Assembly: GCF_025685655.1 (NCBI RefSeq) | Contig: NZ_JAGSYG010000002.1 | Span: 558,001 to 622,000, forward strand | Reading direction: 5' to 3' | Length of the DNA stretch: 64,000 nucleotides | Source: Acidicapsa ligni | GTDB taxonomy: Bacteria; Acidobacteriota; Terriglobia; Terriglobales; Acidobacteriaceae | Part shown: piece after piece, positions 25,378 through 33,735 of the stretch | Numbering within the stretch: the stretch's first letter is position 1 | How the letters are laid out: each line of letters starts with the position of its first letter | Program-made: the position numbers and the translations under genes | Notes under the pieces: model-generated | Database searches by the model: none | Seen by the model: only the letters and a program-made list of their open reading frames with translations | What the model was told of the DNA's origin: nothing

Positions 25378-27563
25378 CCCGTTCCTTTGAGCGAACCATT
25401 GCGATAGGCTTGATCTGTATAGCCGGTGGTGCGTCCGCGCACACGACGCCTTCGGCGGCCCAGCAAACAAGTCCACAGCCTCCGCCTTTTACGGTGCCCA
25501 ATCCTCCAACGCCCGCAGCATCCGACGCCCCGGGCCAGCAGAGTGTTCCTGCTGAGCGACGACCCAATGTCTCACCAGATGCCCCGTTGCCGCAACCGGA
25601 TAAAACAAGCATAGATCTTCGCTCCATCCGACCTCTCGCAGCTCAGCCGTCGGAACAGCCCGCTGCATCCGGTTTCATCAAAGCTGTAGGCAATTCAAGC
25701 GTGCGTCCGCAACACCTCGGAGTTTCTGCCTTTGATACAAACGTCTTCAATTTCATTGCTCCGTATCACGTGGCGCGTGTTTCAGGATTCAATGAGAGTT
25801 CGCAAGCTCGTCTCGATTCGTTTGTACGGGACGGGAAACTGTACTTGTCGCTTCATGACGCGATCGCGCTGGCGATAGCCAACAATCTGGATGTGGAGAT
25901 CGAACGCTACAATGTTCTGTCGGCAGACTACGATTTGCTCCGCGCCCAAGGTGGCGGAAATCTGCGCGGGATTGATTTCGGCATTCAACAGACTGCACCC
26001 GGTGTGGGAACCGCGACAAGTCCGCTAACTATTACAGCTACAAGCGGAATCGGTTCGTCCACCAATGCGACGGTTACAGATCTCTCGCAAGTCACGCAAA
26101 CCGGCAGTTCCATGCAACAGTCTCTTGCGGAGAATGGCACATCAAATTTTTCCTCTGGACCGGCTGTGCCGATCTTTGATCCGACGCTTTTTGCGGAAGC
26201 AGGCTATTTCCGCAGGTCCGATACGACCTCTCTGGAGAGCGCTTCGTCCACGGATTCGAGCAGCGGTTTTTCCACCTCAACGCCCCCGGCTGATTTTATT
26301 TCAATGGGTGTTGACCTCCAAAAGGGCTTCTCTACTGGCGGGCAGCTCGAGATCTACGTTGATAACGCGTCTCAGGTTCTCTATGCGAACTCATCGCAGC
26401 TTGATCCATTTCACGTGCCGAGTAGTTCAGCCACTTTCAGCCAGCCATTGCTGAGAGGGGCCGGTACTGGCATCAATCTCCGCTTCATCCACATCGCGAA
26501 GATCAACAAAAAGGTATCGAATCTCCTGTTTGAGCAGCAGTTGCTGGAGACTGTCTATGGCATTTCTCGCCTCTATTACGACCTGGTATCTCTCGGTGAA
26601 AATTTTGGCGTAAAAGAGGAATCTCTAGCTGCTGCGCAGAAGCTCTTTGACGACGATCAGAATCAAGTAAATGAGGGAACATTGGCTCCGATCGAGCTGA
26701 CTCGGGCTCGCGCCCTTCTTTCATCCAGCAGGCTTGATGTGATTCAGGCAGAGGGAGAGTACCGTCAACAAGAGGTCATCCTGAAAGAACAGATGCAGAG
26801 AAAGCTTGGTGATACGAGCGCTTCCTTCTCGACTATCGTCCCTATTGATCGCATCGTGGTTCCTGATCAATTGCAAGCCGTGAATGTGTCATCCGCGATA
26901 GAAGATGCGCTGTCAAACCGTCCCGATCTTGCTCAAGCTACATTACAAGTCGAGGCGGACGAGGACTACCTAAAAGGTTCTCGCAACGCCGTAAAGCCTC
27001 TCGTGAACGCGTATGCCAATGTACAAACTCGCGGTTCAACGCTCGTACCACCCGAGGTGCTTGGGTCAGCCGGGACGGGGGCAGCGACTTTACCCGCTGA
27101 ATTGACACAAGGCGGTCTGAAACTATCGACCATTTATCAGGCAGGAGTACAAGTTACACTGCCTTTACGAAACCGAATCGCGCAGGCGGATGCCGCGCGC
27201 GATGCTATCCAACTCAAGCAGGCGCAAGGGCGAACGGAAAAGCTCGCAAACGATATCCGGCAGCAAATCGAGAATTCAGCAACGGCTCTCGAAAGCGCGC
27301 AGCAGACTTATGCCGCCGCAGTCGAGAGCGTTAACTATCAACAGCAACTTCTGCAAGCTGAGATCGATAAATTTTCAGTAGGTGAGAGCACCAACTACAT
27401 GATTATTCAGGACCAGGCTTATTTAGCTCAGGCTCGCTCCACTGAGGTGGCTGCCCGGTCAAATTGGATGAAAGCCCGCTTATCACTCGATCGCGCTCTT
27501 GGCGATCTCCTGCAGAAGAGCGGAATCACGTTCGACGAGGCCCTCAGGAACGCTGCGCATTGA
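25374..27563 (+). CDS. TolC-family outer membrane channel of pump 1
   Basis: 729 residues, longer than the 450-500 of typical TolC proteins. Signal peptide TRSFERTIAIGLICIAGGASA, then a Pro-rich segment of about 100 residues before the family region. The two OEP repeats can be recognised: LHDAIALAIANNLDVEIERY near residue 165 and the late helices LKQAQGRTEKLANDIRQQIE and NYMIIQDQAYLAQARSTEVA. The extra length is in a Ser/Thr-rich insertion (about 205-320; SATS-, SSTD-rich) in the first repeat. ATG overlaps the adaptor stop. It forms the outer-membrane exit duct for the RND pump encoded two genes upstream. Confidence 0.88.
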   Translation: MTRSFERTIAIGLICIAGGASAHTTPSAAQQTSPQPPPFTVPNPPTPAASDAPGQQSVPAERRPNVSPDAPLPQPDKTSIDLRSIRPLAAQPSEQPAASGFIKAVGNSSVRPQHLGVSAFDTNVFNFIAPYHVARVSGFNESSQARLDSFVRDGKLYLSLHDAIALAIANNLDVEIERYNVLSADYDLLRAQGGGNLRGIDFGIQQTAPGVGTATSPLTITATSGIGSSTNATVTDLSQVTQTGSSMQQSLAENGTSNFSSGPAVPIFDPTLFAEAGYFRRSDTTSLESASSTDSSSGFSTSTPPADFISMGVDLQKGFSTGGQLEIYVDNASQVLYANSSQLDPFHVPSSSATFSQPLLRGAGTGINLRFIHIAKINKKVSNLLFEQQLLETVYGISRLYYDLVSLGENFGVKEESLAAAQKLFDDDQNQVNEGTLAPIELTRARALLSSSRLDVIQAEGEYRQQEVILKEQMQRKLGDTSASFSTIVPIDRIVVPDQLQAVNVSSAIEDALSNRPDLAQATLQVEADEDYLKGSRNAVKPLVNAYANVQTRGSTLVPPEVLGSAGTGAATLPAELTQGGLKLSTIYQAGVQVTLPLRNRIAQADAARDAIQLKQAQGRTEKLANDIRQQIENSATALESAQQTYAAAVESVNYQQQLLQAEIDKFSVGESTNYMIIQDQAYLAQARSTEVAARSNWMKARLSLDRALGDLLQKSGITFDEALRNAAH

Positions 27564-27578
27564 ACGTCTGCTAATTCG

Positions 27579-27614
27579 CGTTCGTATTAGTCCGAGCAAC
27601 GGGAACTACGAACG
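27579..27614 (+). terminator. Hairpin after the pump 1 operon
   Basis: Arms CGTTCGTA (27579-27586) and TACGAACG (27607-27614) form a perfect 8-base inverted repeat 16 bases after the TolC-like stop. No T-tract follows, so it is either a rho-dependent end or an mRNA-stabilising hairpin. Confidence 0.35.
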
Positions 27615-27682
27615 ATAGTAGGCCGCAGGCACGTAGTCGCCATTTAGGCAAATCTGATAGTGGTCAGCCACGTCTGCTGGGC

Positions 27683-28120
27683 TTAGCCTCGAATTCTCCG
27701 AAACATTCGACTTTTCAGCAGAAGCCACAGCATGACAGAGAGTACCAGCCAAACAACAACGGCGGTCGCTATCGCGAGTGCAGGATCATACCGTGGCAGC
27801 CCCAATCGGATGGTCACGGCAAATCCAATCAGGCCCACGCAGCCAATTGCCGTTCCGGCAGCGTCGACGCCTGCGGCCATACGACCCCGTTTTGTTCCAT
27901 CGAACCCAGCTTTACGTTTTTTTTCTCTTTCATGCTTTTCTAGCAAGCTCGCACCTGCCGGGAAAATCGCGGGGAAAGCAAGAAATAGCCCCCCTATACA
28001 CGGTCCGTATCGCTGAGCAATGAGCCCAGCGCAAACCGTACACAGACCTCCAAACATAAAGCGGAGTGCGTATTCATGCGGTTTTATGTCTTTCAGAGCA
28101 GAAAACCTTGTGTTGATCAT
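27683..28120 (-). CDS. DUF3147-like small membrane protein (second copy)
   Basis: 145 residues with four hydrophobic segments: ALRFMFGGLCTVCAGLIA, GGLFLAFPAIFPAGASLLE, AAGTAIGCVGLIGFAVTI and ALAIATAVVVWLVLSVMLW. The GG-hydrophobic-AFPAIFPA pattern and small size recall DUF3147 proteins. A basic loop (EKHEREKKRKAGFDGTKRGR) separates the second and third helices. Its ATG overlaps the stop of the preceding membrane-protein gene by four bases, so the two are probably co-translated. Function unknown; a heteromeric transporter-like pair is a guess. Confidence 0.72.
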   Translation of the reverse strand: MINTRFSALKDIKPHEYALRFMFGGLCTVCAGLIAQRYGPCIGGLFLAFPAIFPAGASLLEKHEREKKRKAGFDGTKRGRMAAGVDAAGTAIGCVGLIGFAVTIRLGLPRYDPALAIATAVVVWLVLSVMLWLLLKSRMFRRIRG

Positions 28121-28494
28121 CGAATCACGGTGCCGATAGAAAAGAAATAGATGCCAAACGCTGCACCCAACCAGACAGGTAAAAGAGCGACCGTTACGGT
28201 CAGAGAGTGTGGTTTGAATCGGAGCAAGAGAAAGCTGGATAGGGAAGCATACACAAGGAATGCAATGGCCCCAAAAATCATTGAGCGAGCCTCGATTGCC
28301 GCATACTGAACACCCATCTTGGCGATTGTTAAACCAATGGTGGCAAGTGCGATGGAAGGAGCAGCTCCGAATAGCCCCGCGAAGCTTTTGGGCCGCAGCA
28401 CCTCGCTGATAAGCGCAAAGGATGTCACGACACTGCCGCCGACCAGGAAGCGTATCAGCATTTCGCTCATCTCCCCATCCGCCAGAGCAATCAT
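28117..28494 (-). CDS. DUF3147-like small membrane protein (first copy)
   Basis: 125 residues. The ATG at 28494 shares a base with the TGA of the pyrophosphatase gene (TGATG) and has AAGG 7 bases upstream. Four hydrophobic stretches (FLVGGSVVTSFALISEVL, GLFGAAPSIALATIGLTIA, SMIFGAIAFLVYASLSSFLLL, VALLPVWLGAAFGIYFFSIG) and the GGxxT / GLFGAAPSI motif match its neighbour at 27683-28120 loosely, so the two may be a diverged pair. No function is known for this family. An alternative start at 28470 has a ribosome site too close to be used. Confidence 0.72.
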   Translation of the reverse strand: MIALADGEMSEMLIRFLVGGSVVTSFALISEVLRPKSFAGLFGAAPSIALATIGLTIAKMGVQYAAIEARSMIFGAIAFLVYASLSSFLLLRFKPHSLTVTVALLPVWLGAAFGIYFFSIGTVIR

Positions 28495-29042
28495 CACTTC
28501 GCCTTCTGAGCCTTTTTAATCAACTCGCTCGCGACGGTTTGTCCTTTGCAGCCAAGCAGGCTGTATTTCTTGCCCTCCAGTCCGTGATAGTTGACGAAGA
28601 AGTCCTGAAGTTCCTTCAGAAATTGACTTGGAAGATCTTTGAGCTTACGGATGTTGGTGTACATGTGAGTCGTCTCGGCAACAGCGACGATGCGATCATT
28701 CCGGATTTTCTTCTTGCCATCAAGCTGTTCTCCCTCAATGATCCCGATTAGCCGGGCTCGAACCGAGCAACCCGGAAAGACGGGTTCGTCGAGAAGCAGC
28801 AGCACGTCGATAGGGTCGCCATCTGGGGCTAATGTCTTTGGCAAAAAACCAAAGTCCCAGGGAAAAGCCATACCCGCCGGAAGCACCTTCTTTAAGGCGA
28901 AGATCTTCTGTTCGGGATCGAACGCATATTTGTTACGGCTGCCTTTCGGAGTTTCCACGATGACTTGCAGCATTCCATCCTTACGATCAACCGGTTTCAA
29001 CTTAGTCGGATCTGCGAGAGATTTTGAGCGCGTCTTTGTCAT
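28494..29042 (-). CDS. ppa: Inorganic pyrophosphatase, family I
   Basis: 182 residues. The signature DGDPIDVLLLLDEP holds the metal-binding aspartates, and IEGEQLDGKKKIRNDRIVAV is the second active-site region. Hydrolyses pyrophosphate to phosphate with Mg2+, pulling biosynthetic reactions forward; cytoplasmic, usually hexameric. Length agrees with bacterial family I enzymes. The first ten residues are an extra basic lead. It heads a three-gene transcript, with two membrane-protein genes coupled directly behind it. That arrangement is unusual for a housekeeping enzyme. Confidence 0.93.
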   Translation of the reverse strand: MTKTRSKSLADPTKLKPVDRKDGMLQVIVETPKGSRNKYAFDPEQKIFALKKVLPAGMAFPWDFGFLPKTLAPDGDPIDVLLLLDEPVFPGCSVRARLIGIIEGEQLDGKKKIRNDRIVAVAETTHMYTNIRKLKDLPSQFLKELQDFFVNYHGLEGKKYSLLGCKGQTVASELIKKAQKAK

Positions 29043-29591
29043 CCGCTTATGTTAACAGGAGATTAATTTGACGCGATACTGCGGGTATTAAACTCGCCGT
29101 GCAAGGAGATTGAGACTTCAAGTCGTCTGCGAGCGATTGCGCGAGAGCTTTCGTAGATGGTCCGTTAGTCGTATCGTCATTCCGACTGAAACCACTCGAC
29201 TCGAACGGTCAAACTCTCTTGGATGGACATCCTCTTCAGGTGCTGGAAGAGATAGAAAGCTCAAGTTGTCCGCGCTTTTCATGACACATCTAGAGGCGGA
29301 ATAAGCAACTGATTTGTAGGTCAACCACTCCGCTGCCAACAACATTCAATCGCAAAGAAATATGGACGATCCCAGAAAATGCGCAAATGGAGCAGGAAGT
29401 ATTTGAATGCTCGACGGGGGGAACCCGAAAGGTGTGTGGCGAACAGAAGAGATCAACATTCAAAGTTGCTAATTCCGTTCTCCTTGAGGAACCTGATCGT
29501 CGGCGCCTCAAAGAGAACGATGTTGCCAAAAGCCGTGTTAGGTTGCCAAAAGCCGGGTTAGAAAGATTGGTTCATCTCCAGCAAAGACGTT
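29043..29591. other. Intergenic region, no gene seen
   Basis: About 550 bases between the pyrophosphatase promoter side and the end of an SDR gene. Short open frames on both strands show no protein-like character. The only structure noticed is a tandem 20-base repeat at 29522-29561. Confidence 0.5.
29522..29561. repeat. Tandem 20-base direct repeat, two copies
   Basis: GTTGCCAAAAGCCGTGTTAG at 29522-29541 is followed at once by a copy that differs by one base (G for T) at 29542-29561. Two units only; probably a recent slippage duplication rather than an operator array. Confidence 0.8.
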
Positions 29592-30488
29592 CTAGATAAT
29601 TCCCAAGCCACCTGTAACTCCATAGATCTCCCCGGTTATATAGCTACCCTCTTGTGAGGCGAGAAGTACATAGACCGGTGCCAGTTCAACCGGTTGCCCC
29701 GGACGCTTGTAGGGAGTATTTTCGCCGAGCTTCTTCAACTTTTTCTTGTCTCCATCTGCTTCCTGTAGGGGCGTCCAAATTGGGCCAGGCGCAATTGCAT
29801 TGATCCGAATTCCATGCTCTTCCATCAGAGCCTCTTTTAATCCCTTGGTGAAATTAGCTATGGCTGCCTTGGTAATGGCATAGTCAAAAATATAGCCGGA
29901 AGGCTCGAAGCCTTGAATACTCGTGGTGTTGATAATGGATGAGCCCGGCTTGAGGTGGGGTACTGCAGCTTTGGTGATCCAGAACATCGAGTAGATGTTC
30001 GTTTTCATTAGTGAGTCGAAACGTTCGGTTGTTGTGTCGAGTAGACCGCCAGTTTTCCCCATCTTGCCAGCGTTGTTGACCAGAATGTCGAGTCCACCGA
30101 GCCGGTCGACGGCATCTGCCACCAACTGTTCGCAGAAATTCTCTTGAGAAACATCGCCCGGCAGTAATACCGCTTTGCGACCGGCATCACGAATATACTT
30201 CGCGACCTCCTCGGCATCCTCTTGCTCTTCCGGCAGGTAGCAGATGGCGACATCCGCACCCTCTCGCGCAAACGCGATTGCGGCTGCGCGACCAATGCCG
30301 GAGTCTGCTCCCGTAAGGAGTGCTTTGCGGCTGGCGAGACGGCCCGAACCCTTGTAGGAAAGTTCGCCGCAATCGGGCTTTTCGCTCATCCGGGTTTCGA
30401 TACCGGGATCGGATTGAATTTCAATACTGGAGGGCGGACCCGGATATTGCGACCGCGGATCCTGCATGGAGATGAGATCAGTTGACAT
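29592..30488 (-). CDS. Short-chain dehydrogenase/reductase (cytosolic, general-stress type)
   Basis: 298 residues; ATG at 30488 with GAGG 7 bases upstream. The first 50 residues form the extension typical of the YhdF/GSP39 branch (SQYPGPPSSIEIQSDPG, then DCGELSYKGSGRL). NAD(P)-binding TGADSGIGRAAAIAFAREGA, NNAG motif (LVNNAGKMGKTG), catalytic Ser region NTTSIQGFEPSG and the Tyr/Lys pair YAITKAA. Oxidises or reduces a small alcohol or carbonyl; such proteins are often stress-induced. A close relative carrying a Tat signal lies at 32450-33460. Confidence 0.9.
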   Translation of the reverse strand: MSTDLISMQDPRSQYPGPPSSIEIQSDPGIETRMSEKPDCGELSYKGSGRLASRKALLTGADSGIGRAAAIAFAREGADVAICYLPEEQEDAEEVAKYIRDAGRKAVLLPGDVSQENFCEQLVADAVDRLGGLDILVNNAGKMGKTGGLLDTTTERFDSLMKTNIYSMFWITKAAVPHLKPGSSIINTTSIQGFEPSGYIFDYAITKAAIANFTKGLKEALMEEHGIRINAIAPGPIWTPLQEADGDKKKLKKLGENTPYKRPGQPVELAPVYVLLASQEGSYITGEIYGVTGGLGII

Positions 30489-30841
30489 TTGCGCACCTCA
30501 TTTTTGCTTGATGTAACGTACTTATCACGCAAGAGATCAGATGCAACGCATCCAATAGGGTTGGATTGAAGGTGCAAATGTCGGCGTACACAAGCCGTTA
30601 GGACTGATTCAATACTTCTCCTATGCTTTGATGTTCGATTGAACAAACCCCTCTTGGTCTCGTCCGAAATTTCAGACCGACCTCAGAGGATCCAGCCCAC
30701 TCATTTGACTGGATCCATGAGAAACAGACAAGAAATGGTTTCCGGACACAGATGGTTCGCGTGGGCTAGGTGCTGTACATCGCCACCTCAGCGTCATCCT
30801 TTGCGGAGAGGTTCGTCATTCCTCCACGTAAGTAAGGCAAA
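30489..30841. other. Intergenic region, no gene seen
   Basis: About 350 bases upstream of the SDR gene and downstream of the FAD monooxygenase gene. It should hold the SDR promoter. No convincing hairpin, repeat or open frame. Confidence 0.5.
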
Positions 30842-32023
30842 TCACAATGACGAGAACTCATTTGGCGGAGCCGCCTCAGCTCCACCGAAGCTGCGAAACA
30901 AAGCCACAACACGATTGGAGGCATCCGGCGCATAGAACATCTCTGTGTTTGCCATTGTGTCTGCCGTCATGTGACGCATCCGCGCAAACATCTCTTCCTC
31001 ATACATCGCAATCGCGCCAGATGACGTCTTTTCGCCGAGGAGGAACTTCGACAGTACCAGGGCGTCGAGCATTGCCATGTTTACACCTTCGCCGGCATAC
31101 GGTGGCATCACATGCGCTGCATCGCCGACCAACGTAACGTTGGGCTTCGGTTCCCAATGCTGATTCGAAGGGCAAACAAGTAGCGGGCGCCAGACCATCG
31201 ACACGGCCTCCCTGAAGAGCGGTTCCCACAGCTCACTCCACCCTTCAAAGTTGGTGTGGAACCATGCCACTCGCTGGTCCGGGCTGCTTGCCTCTTCGAG
31301 GCTCTGCCTCGCGGTGTCGTCATGCGTCTTCAATCCTGCGTAAATCAGCACACTGCCGTCAGGCTTGGTTCCCATACCGATTGTTCTTTCGTATCCGAGA
31401 GCGATTAGCGCTGACCCACCGAGGAGATCCCACAACTCCGGTATGGTCTGCTTTGCCGCAGGAACCAACCCCTCTACGAGCGACACCCCGACATACTCCG
31501 GCCGGATGGTAGTGACCAACTCGCGCAAGCGAGAGTTCGCACCGTCGCTGCCAATGGCGATGTCTGCCAGTGCCGTCTTTCCGCCCGCAAAACGTAACAG
31601 CACTTGCTCGCCCTGCATCTCTGCCGAGTCGAGTTTGCAATCCCATTCCACAGTGCCGGGCTGAAGCGAATCGAGCAGAAGATCGCGCAACGGTCCGCGC
31701 TCGATCTCAGGCCGCTTCCCGGCACCGGACATCCGGCGAGGATGATCGTGAAGAATAGTTCCATAAGCATCGGTAAGGCGAAGACTATCGAGGTCTGGCC
31801 GATGGTTGACCCAGAAAGCATCGATCAAGCCGGCAGCTTGCAGCGCGGCCAGTCCAGAGTCTTCATGGAGGTCCAATGCGCTGCCCTGGACGCGCGCCCT
31901 GCGGCTCTGGTCACGCTCATACACTGAGACCTGCGCACCGCCTTGCTGCAGCAGCCGGGCCAGCGTCAGCCCACCTGGTCCTCCGCCGACAATCGCGATC
32001 TTCTTTCCTTCAACAGCACTCAT
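30842..32023 (-). CDS. FAD-dependent monooxygenase, TetX/UbiH-like
   Basis: 393 residues from ATG 32023 (AAGGG 7 bases upstream). FAD motif IAIVGGGPGGLTLARLLQQG with VYERD at the end of beta 2, the DG motif as AIGSDGANSRLRELV, and the second FAD motif NVTLVGDAAHVMPPYAGEG. The substrate-binding region is like that of the tetracycline-modifying TetX group and other single-component aromatic hydroxylases, which use NADPH and O2. No signal peptide. It stands alone between two SDR genes. Whether it acts on tetracyclines cannot be decided from sequence. Confidence 0.87.
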   Translation of the reverse strand: MSAVEGKKIAIVGGGPGGLTLARLLQQGGAQVSVYERDQSRRARVQGSALDLHEDSGLAALQAAGLIDAFWVNHRPDLDSLRLTDAYGTILHDHPRRMSGAGKRPEIERGPLRDLLLDSLQPGTVEWDCKLDSAEMQGEQVLLRFAGGKTALADIAIGSDGANSRLRELVTTIRPEYVGVSLVEGLVPAAKQTIPELWDLLGGSALIALGYERTIGMGTKPDGSVLIYAGLKTHDDTARQSLEEASSPDQRVAWFHTNFEGWSELWEPLFREAVSMVWRPLLVCPSNQHWEPKPNVTLVGDAAHVMPPYAGEGVNMAMLDALVLSKFLLGEKTSSGAIAMYEEEMFARMRHMTADTMANTEMFYAPDASNRVVALFRSFGGAEAAPPNEFSSL

Positions 32024-32449
32024 GCACACCCTTCCCAACCGTTAATACTCCCATCCACAAAACTATACTTCCACCACACAAGGCGCAGCGATCGCCATGT
32101 CTCCGGGTTCTTGCATCGTTGTGCCGGTCCGTTAGTCCCTATAAACGCGCTCTTAGTAAGTAACGCATATCGCATAGCACTTCGGTGAGTGCGGTGGTCT
32201 GTTATCACGCCGAGTGAGATTAGGGATCGCTGGCGATAAGCAAACACACGACGTCTCGGTACTGCCCCGATATTCAAAACGCCGTGGGCAAATGACCTGA
32301 AGTATCCTCGCACGCTTTTCCAACTCGTGGATGACTGCGTTCTAATTTCTCCGCTTTCTAAGCGCGCTATCCGCACGCGCATCGCTCCCCGTATTACGGG
32401 TGATCCATTCGATCTTTCTGAGAAAGGCGCGCGGCCAGATTCTACGTCT
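32024..32449. other. Intergenic region, no gene seen
   Basis: About 425 bases. An open minus-strand frame of 163 codons covers it, but its content (RVRIARLESGEIRTQS) is not protein-like and it overlaps both flanking genes. Probably the promoter of the FAD monooxygenase. Confidence 0.5.
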
Positions 32450-33460
32450 TTATGGCTGTCCCATGCCCCCACCTGCTCCATAGATGTTTCCGGTAGTGTA
32501 GCTGGCATCATTGGCTGCGAGTTGAACGTAAATGGAAGCTAGCTCACAGGGCTGGCCCGCCCGACCCAGCGGATAGTCGGCACCAAAGTTCTTGAAGTGT
32601 TCCACTGTAGCTCCGCCGGAGACTTGCAGAGGCGTGTAGATGGGGCCTGGAGCGACGCCATTTACGCGGACACCTTTTGGTCCAAGCATCTTCGCAAGGG
32701 ACTTCACAAAGTTCATCGTCGCAGCCTTAGTCTGCGCATAGGCATATAGCTCCGGGATAGGGTCGTAGGCCTGCTCGGACGTGGTCGCGATGATGGCGGA
32801 TCCTGGTGGCAAATGAGGCACAGCCGCCTTGATGATCCAGTAGGGTGCGTAGAGATTAGTTTTCATGATGGTGTCGAAGAGATCGGATGAGATGTCGGTG
32901 ATCATTTTTGACTGCGTCTGGCGCGCAGCATTGGATACCAGGATATCGAGGCCGCCAAGACCACTGATCGTTTTCTGTACGAGTGAGGTACAGAAGGACT
33001 CGTCCCGTAGATCGCCCGGAATCGTGACACACTTCCGTCCGGCCTTCTTTACGAGCGTGACGACCTCCTGCGCATCGGGTTCTTCCGACGGATAGTAGAC
33101 GATAGCAACGTCCGCGCCTTCGCGAGCATAGGCTATAGCGGCTGCGCGACCCATGCCAGAGTCGCCGCCGGTAATAAGTGCTTTACGGCCTTCCAGTCGG
33201 CCTGACCCTTTGTAGCTGGTTTCTCCATGATCGGGTGGTGGAATCATTTTGCTAGCCAAACCCGGCCAGGGTTGCTGCGTCGTGTCATAGGGAGGTTTCG
33301 GATATTTTGTCGTTGGGTCAACGAAGGGTGCGCTGGAATTGCCTTCACGCTGAGTTTGAGCGATGGCCGGAACGGCGGCAGTTACTGCTGCGCCGGCGAT
33401 ACCAGCTCCTAAATGGCCGACGAGGTCGCGACGCGAAAACGCATTTTTATCCGAAGACAT
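32450..33460 (-). CDS. Short-chain dehydrogenase/reductase with a Tat signal
   Basis: 336 residues from ATG 33460 (AGGAG 9 bases upstream). The N-terminus has a twin-arginine signal: FSRRDLVGHLGAGIAGAAV, ending near VPAIAQ. The rest matches the general-stress SDR family: GSGRLEGRKALITGGDSGMG, GGLDILVSNAARQTQ, TTSEQAYDP and the Tyr/Lys pair YAQTKAA. It is a close relative of the protein at 29592-30488, with the added export signal. Periplasmic NAD(P)-dependent SDRs are uncommon because the cofactor is cytoplasmic, so cofactor-loaded folding before Tat export is the likely explanation. Confidence 0.88.
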   Translation of the reverse strand: MSSDKNAFSRRDLVGHLGAGIAGAAVTAAVPAIAQTQREGNSSAPFVDPTTKYPKPPYDTTQQPWPGLASKMIPPPDHGETSYKGSGRLEGRKALITGGDSGMGRAAAIAYAREGADVAIVYYPSEEPDAQEVVTLVKKAGRKCVTIPGDLRDESFCTSLVQKTISGLGGLDILVSNAARQTQSKMITDISSDLFDTIMKTNLYAPYWIIKAAVPHLPPGSAIIATTSEQAYDPIPELYAYAQTKAATMNFVKSLAKMLGPKGVRVNGVAPGPIYTPLQVSGGATVEHFKNFGADYPLGRAGQPCELASIYVQLAANDASYTTGNIYGAGGGMGQP

Positions 33461-33735
33461 GCAGTCAGGCTCCTGTGAGGGTCTCGTATAACAGAAGCGC
33501 ACGGCCGCTGTTGAAGGTTCAGATGCACAAAACAGGCCTCTGCTGTTGCCTGCCACTTAGTCATTCAGATTGACTCTGTGGAATTTCTACAAATGCTGTA
33601 CATCGAACTTTAAGCATCCAATTTAATTACGAGTGCAAGCTGCCCCGGTATATCCATCGCAGCAGACGGTCCCATCTCATCCCGTCCGCCGATCTTGCCG
33701 AGCGTACTACTTCGACTCCGATGAAGAGAGGTCCA

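Noticed and set aside
32024-32511. 163-codon open minus-strand frame
   Set aside because: Overlaps both neighbouring genes, has no ribosome site and no protein-like pattern; treated as chance.
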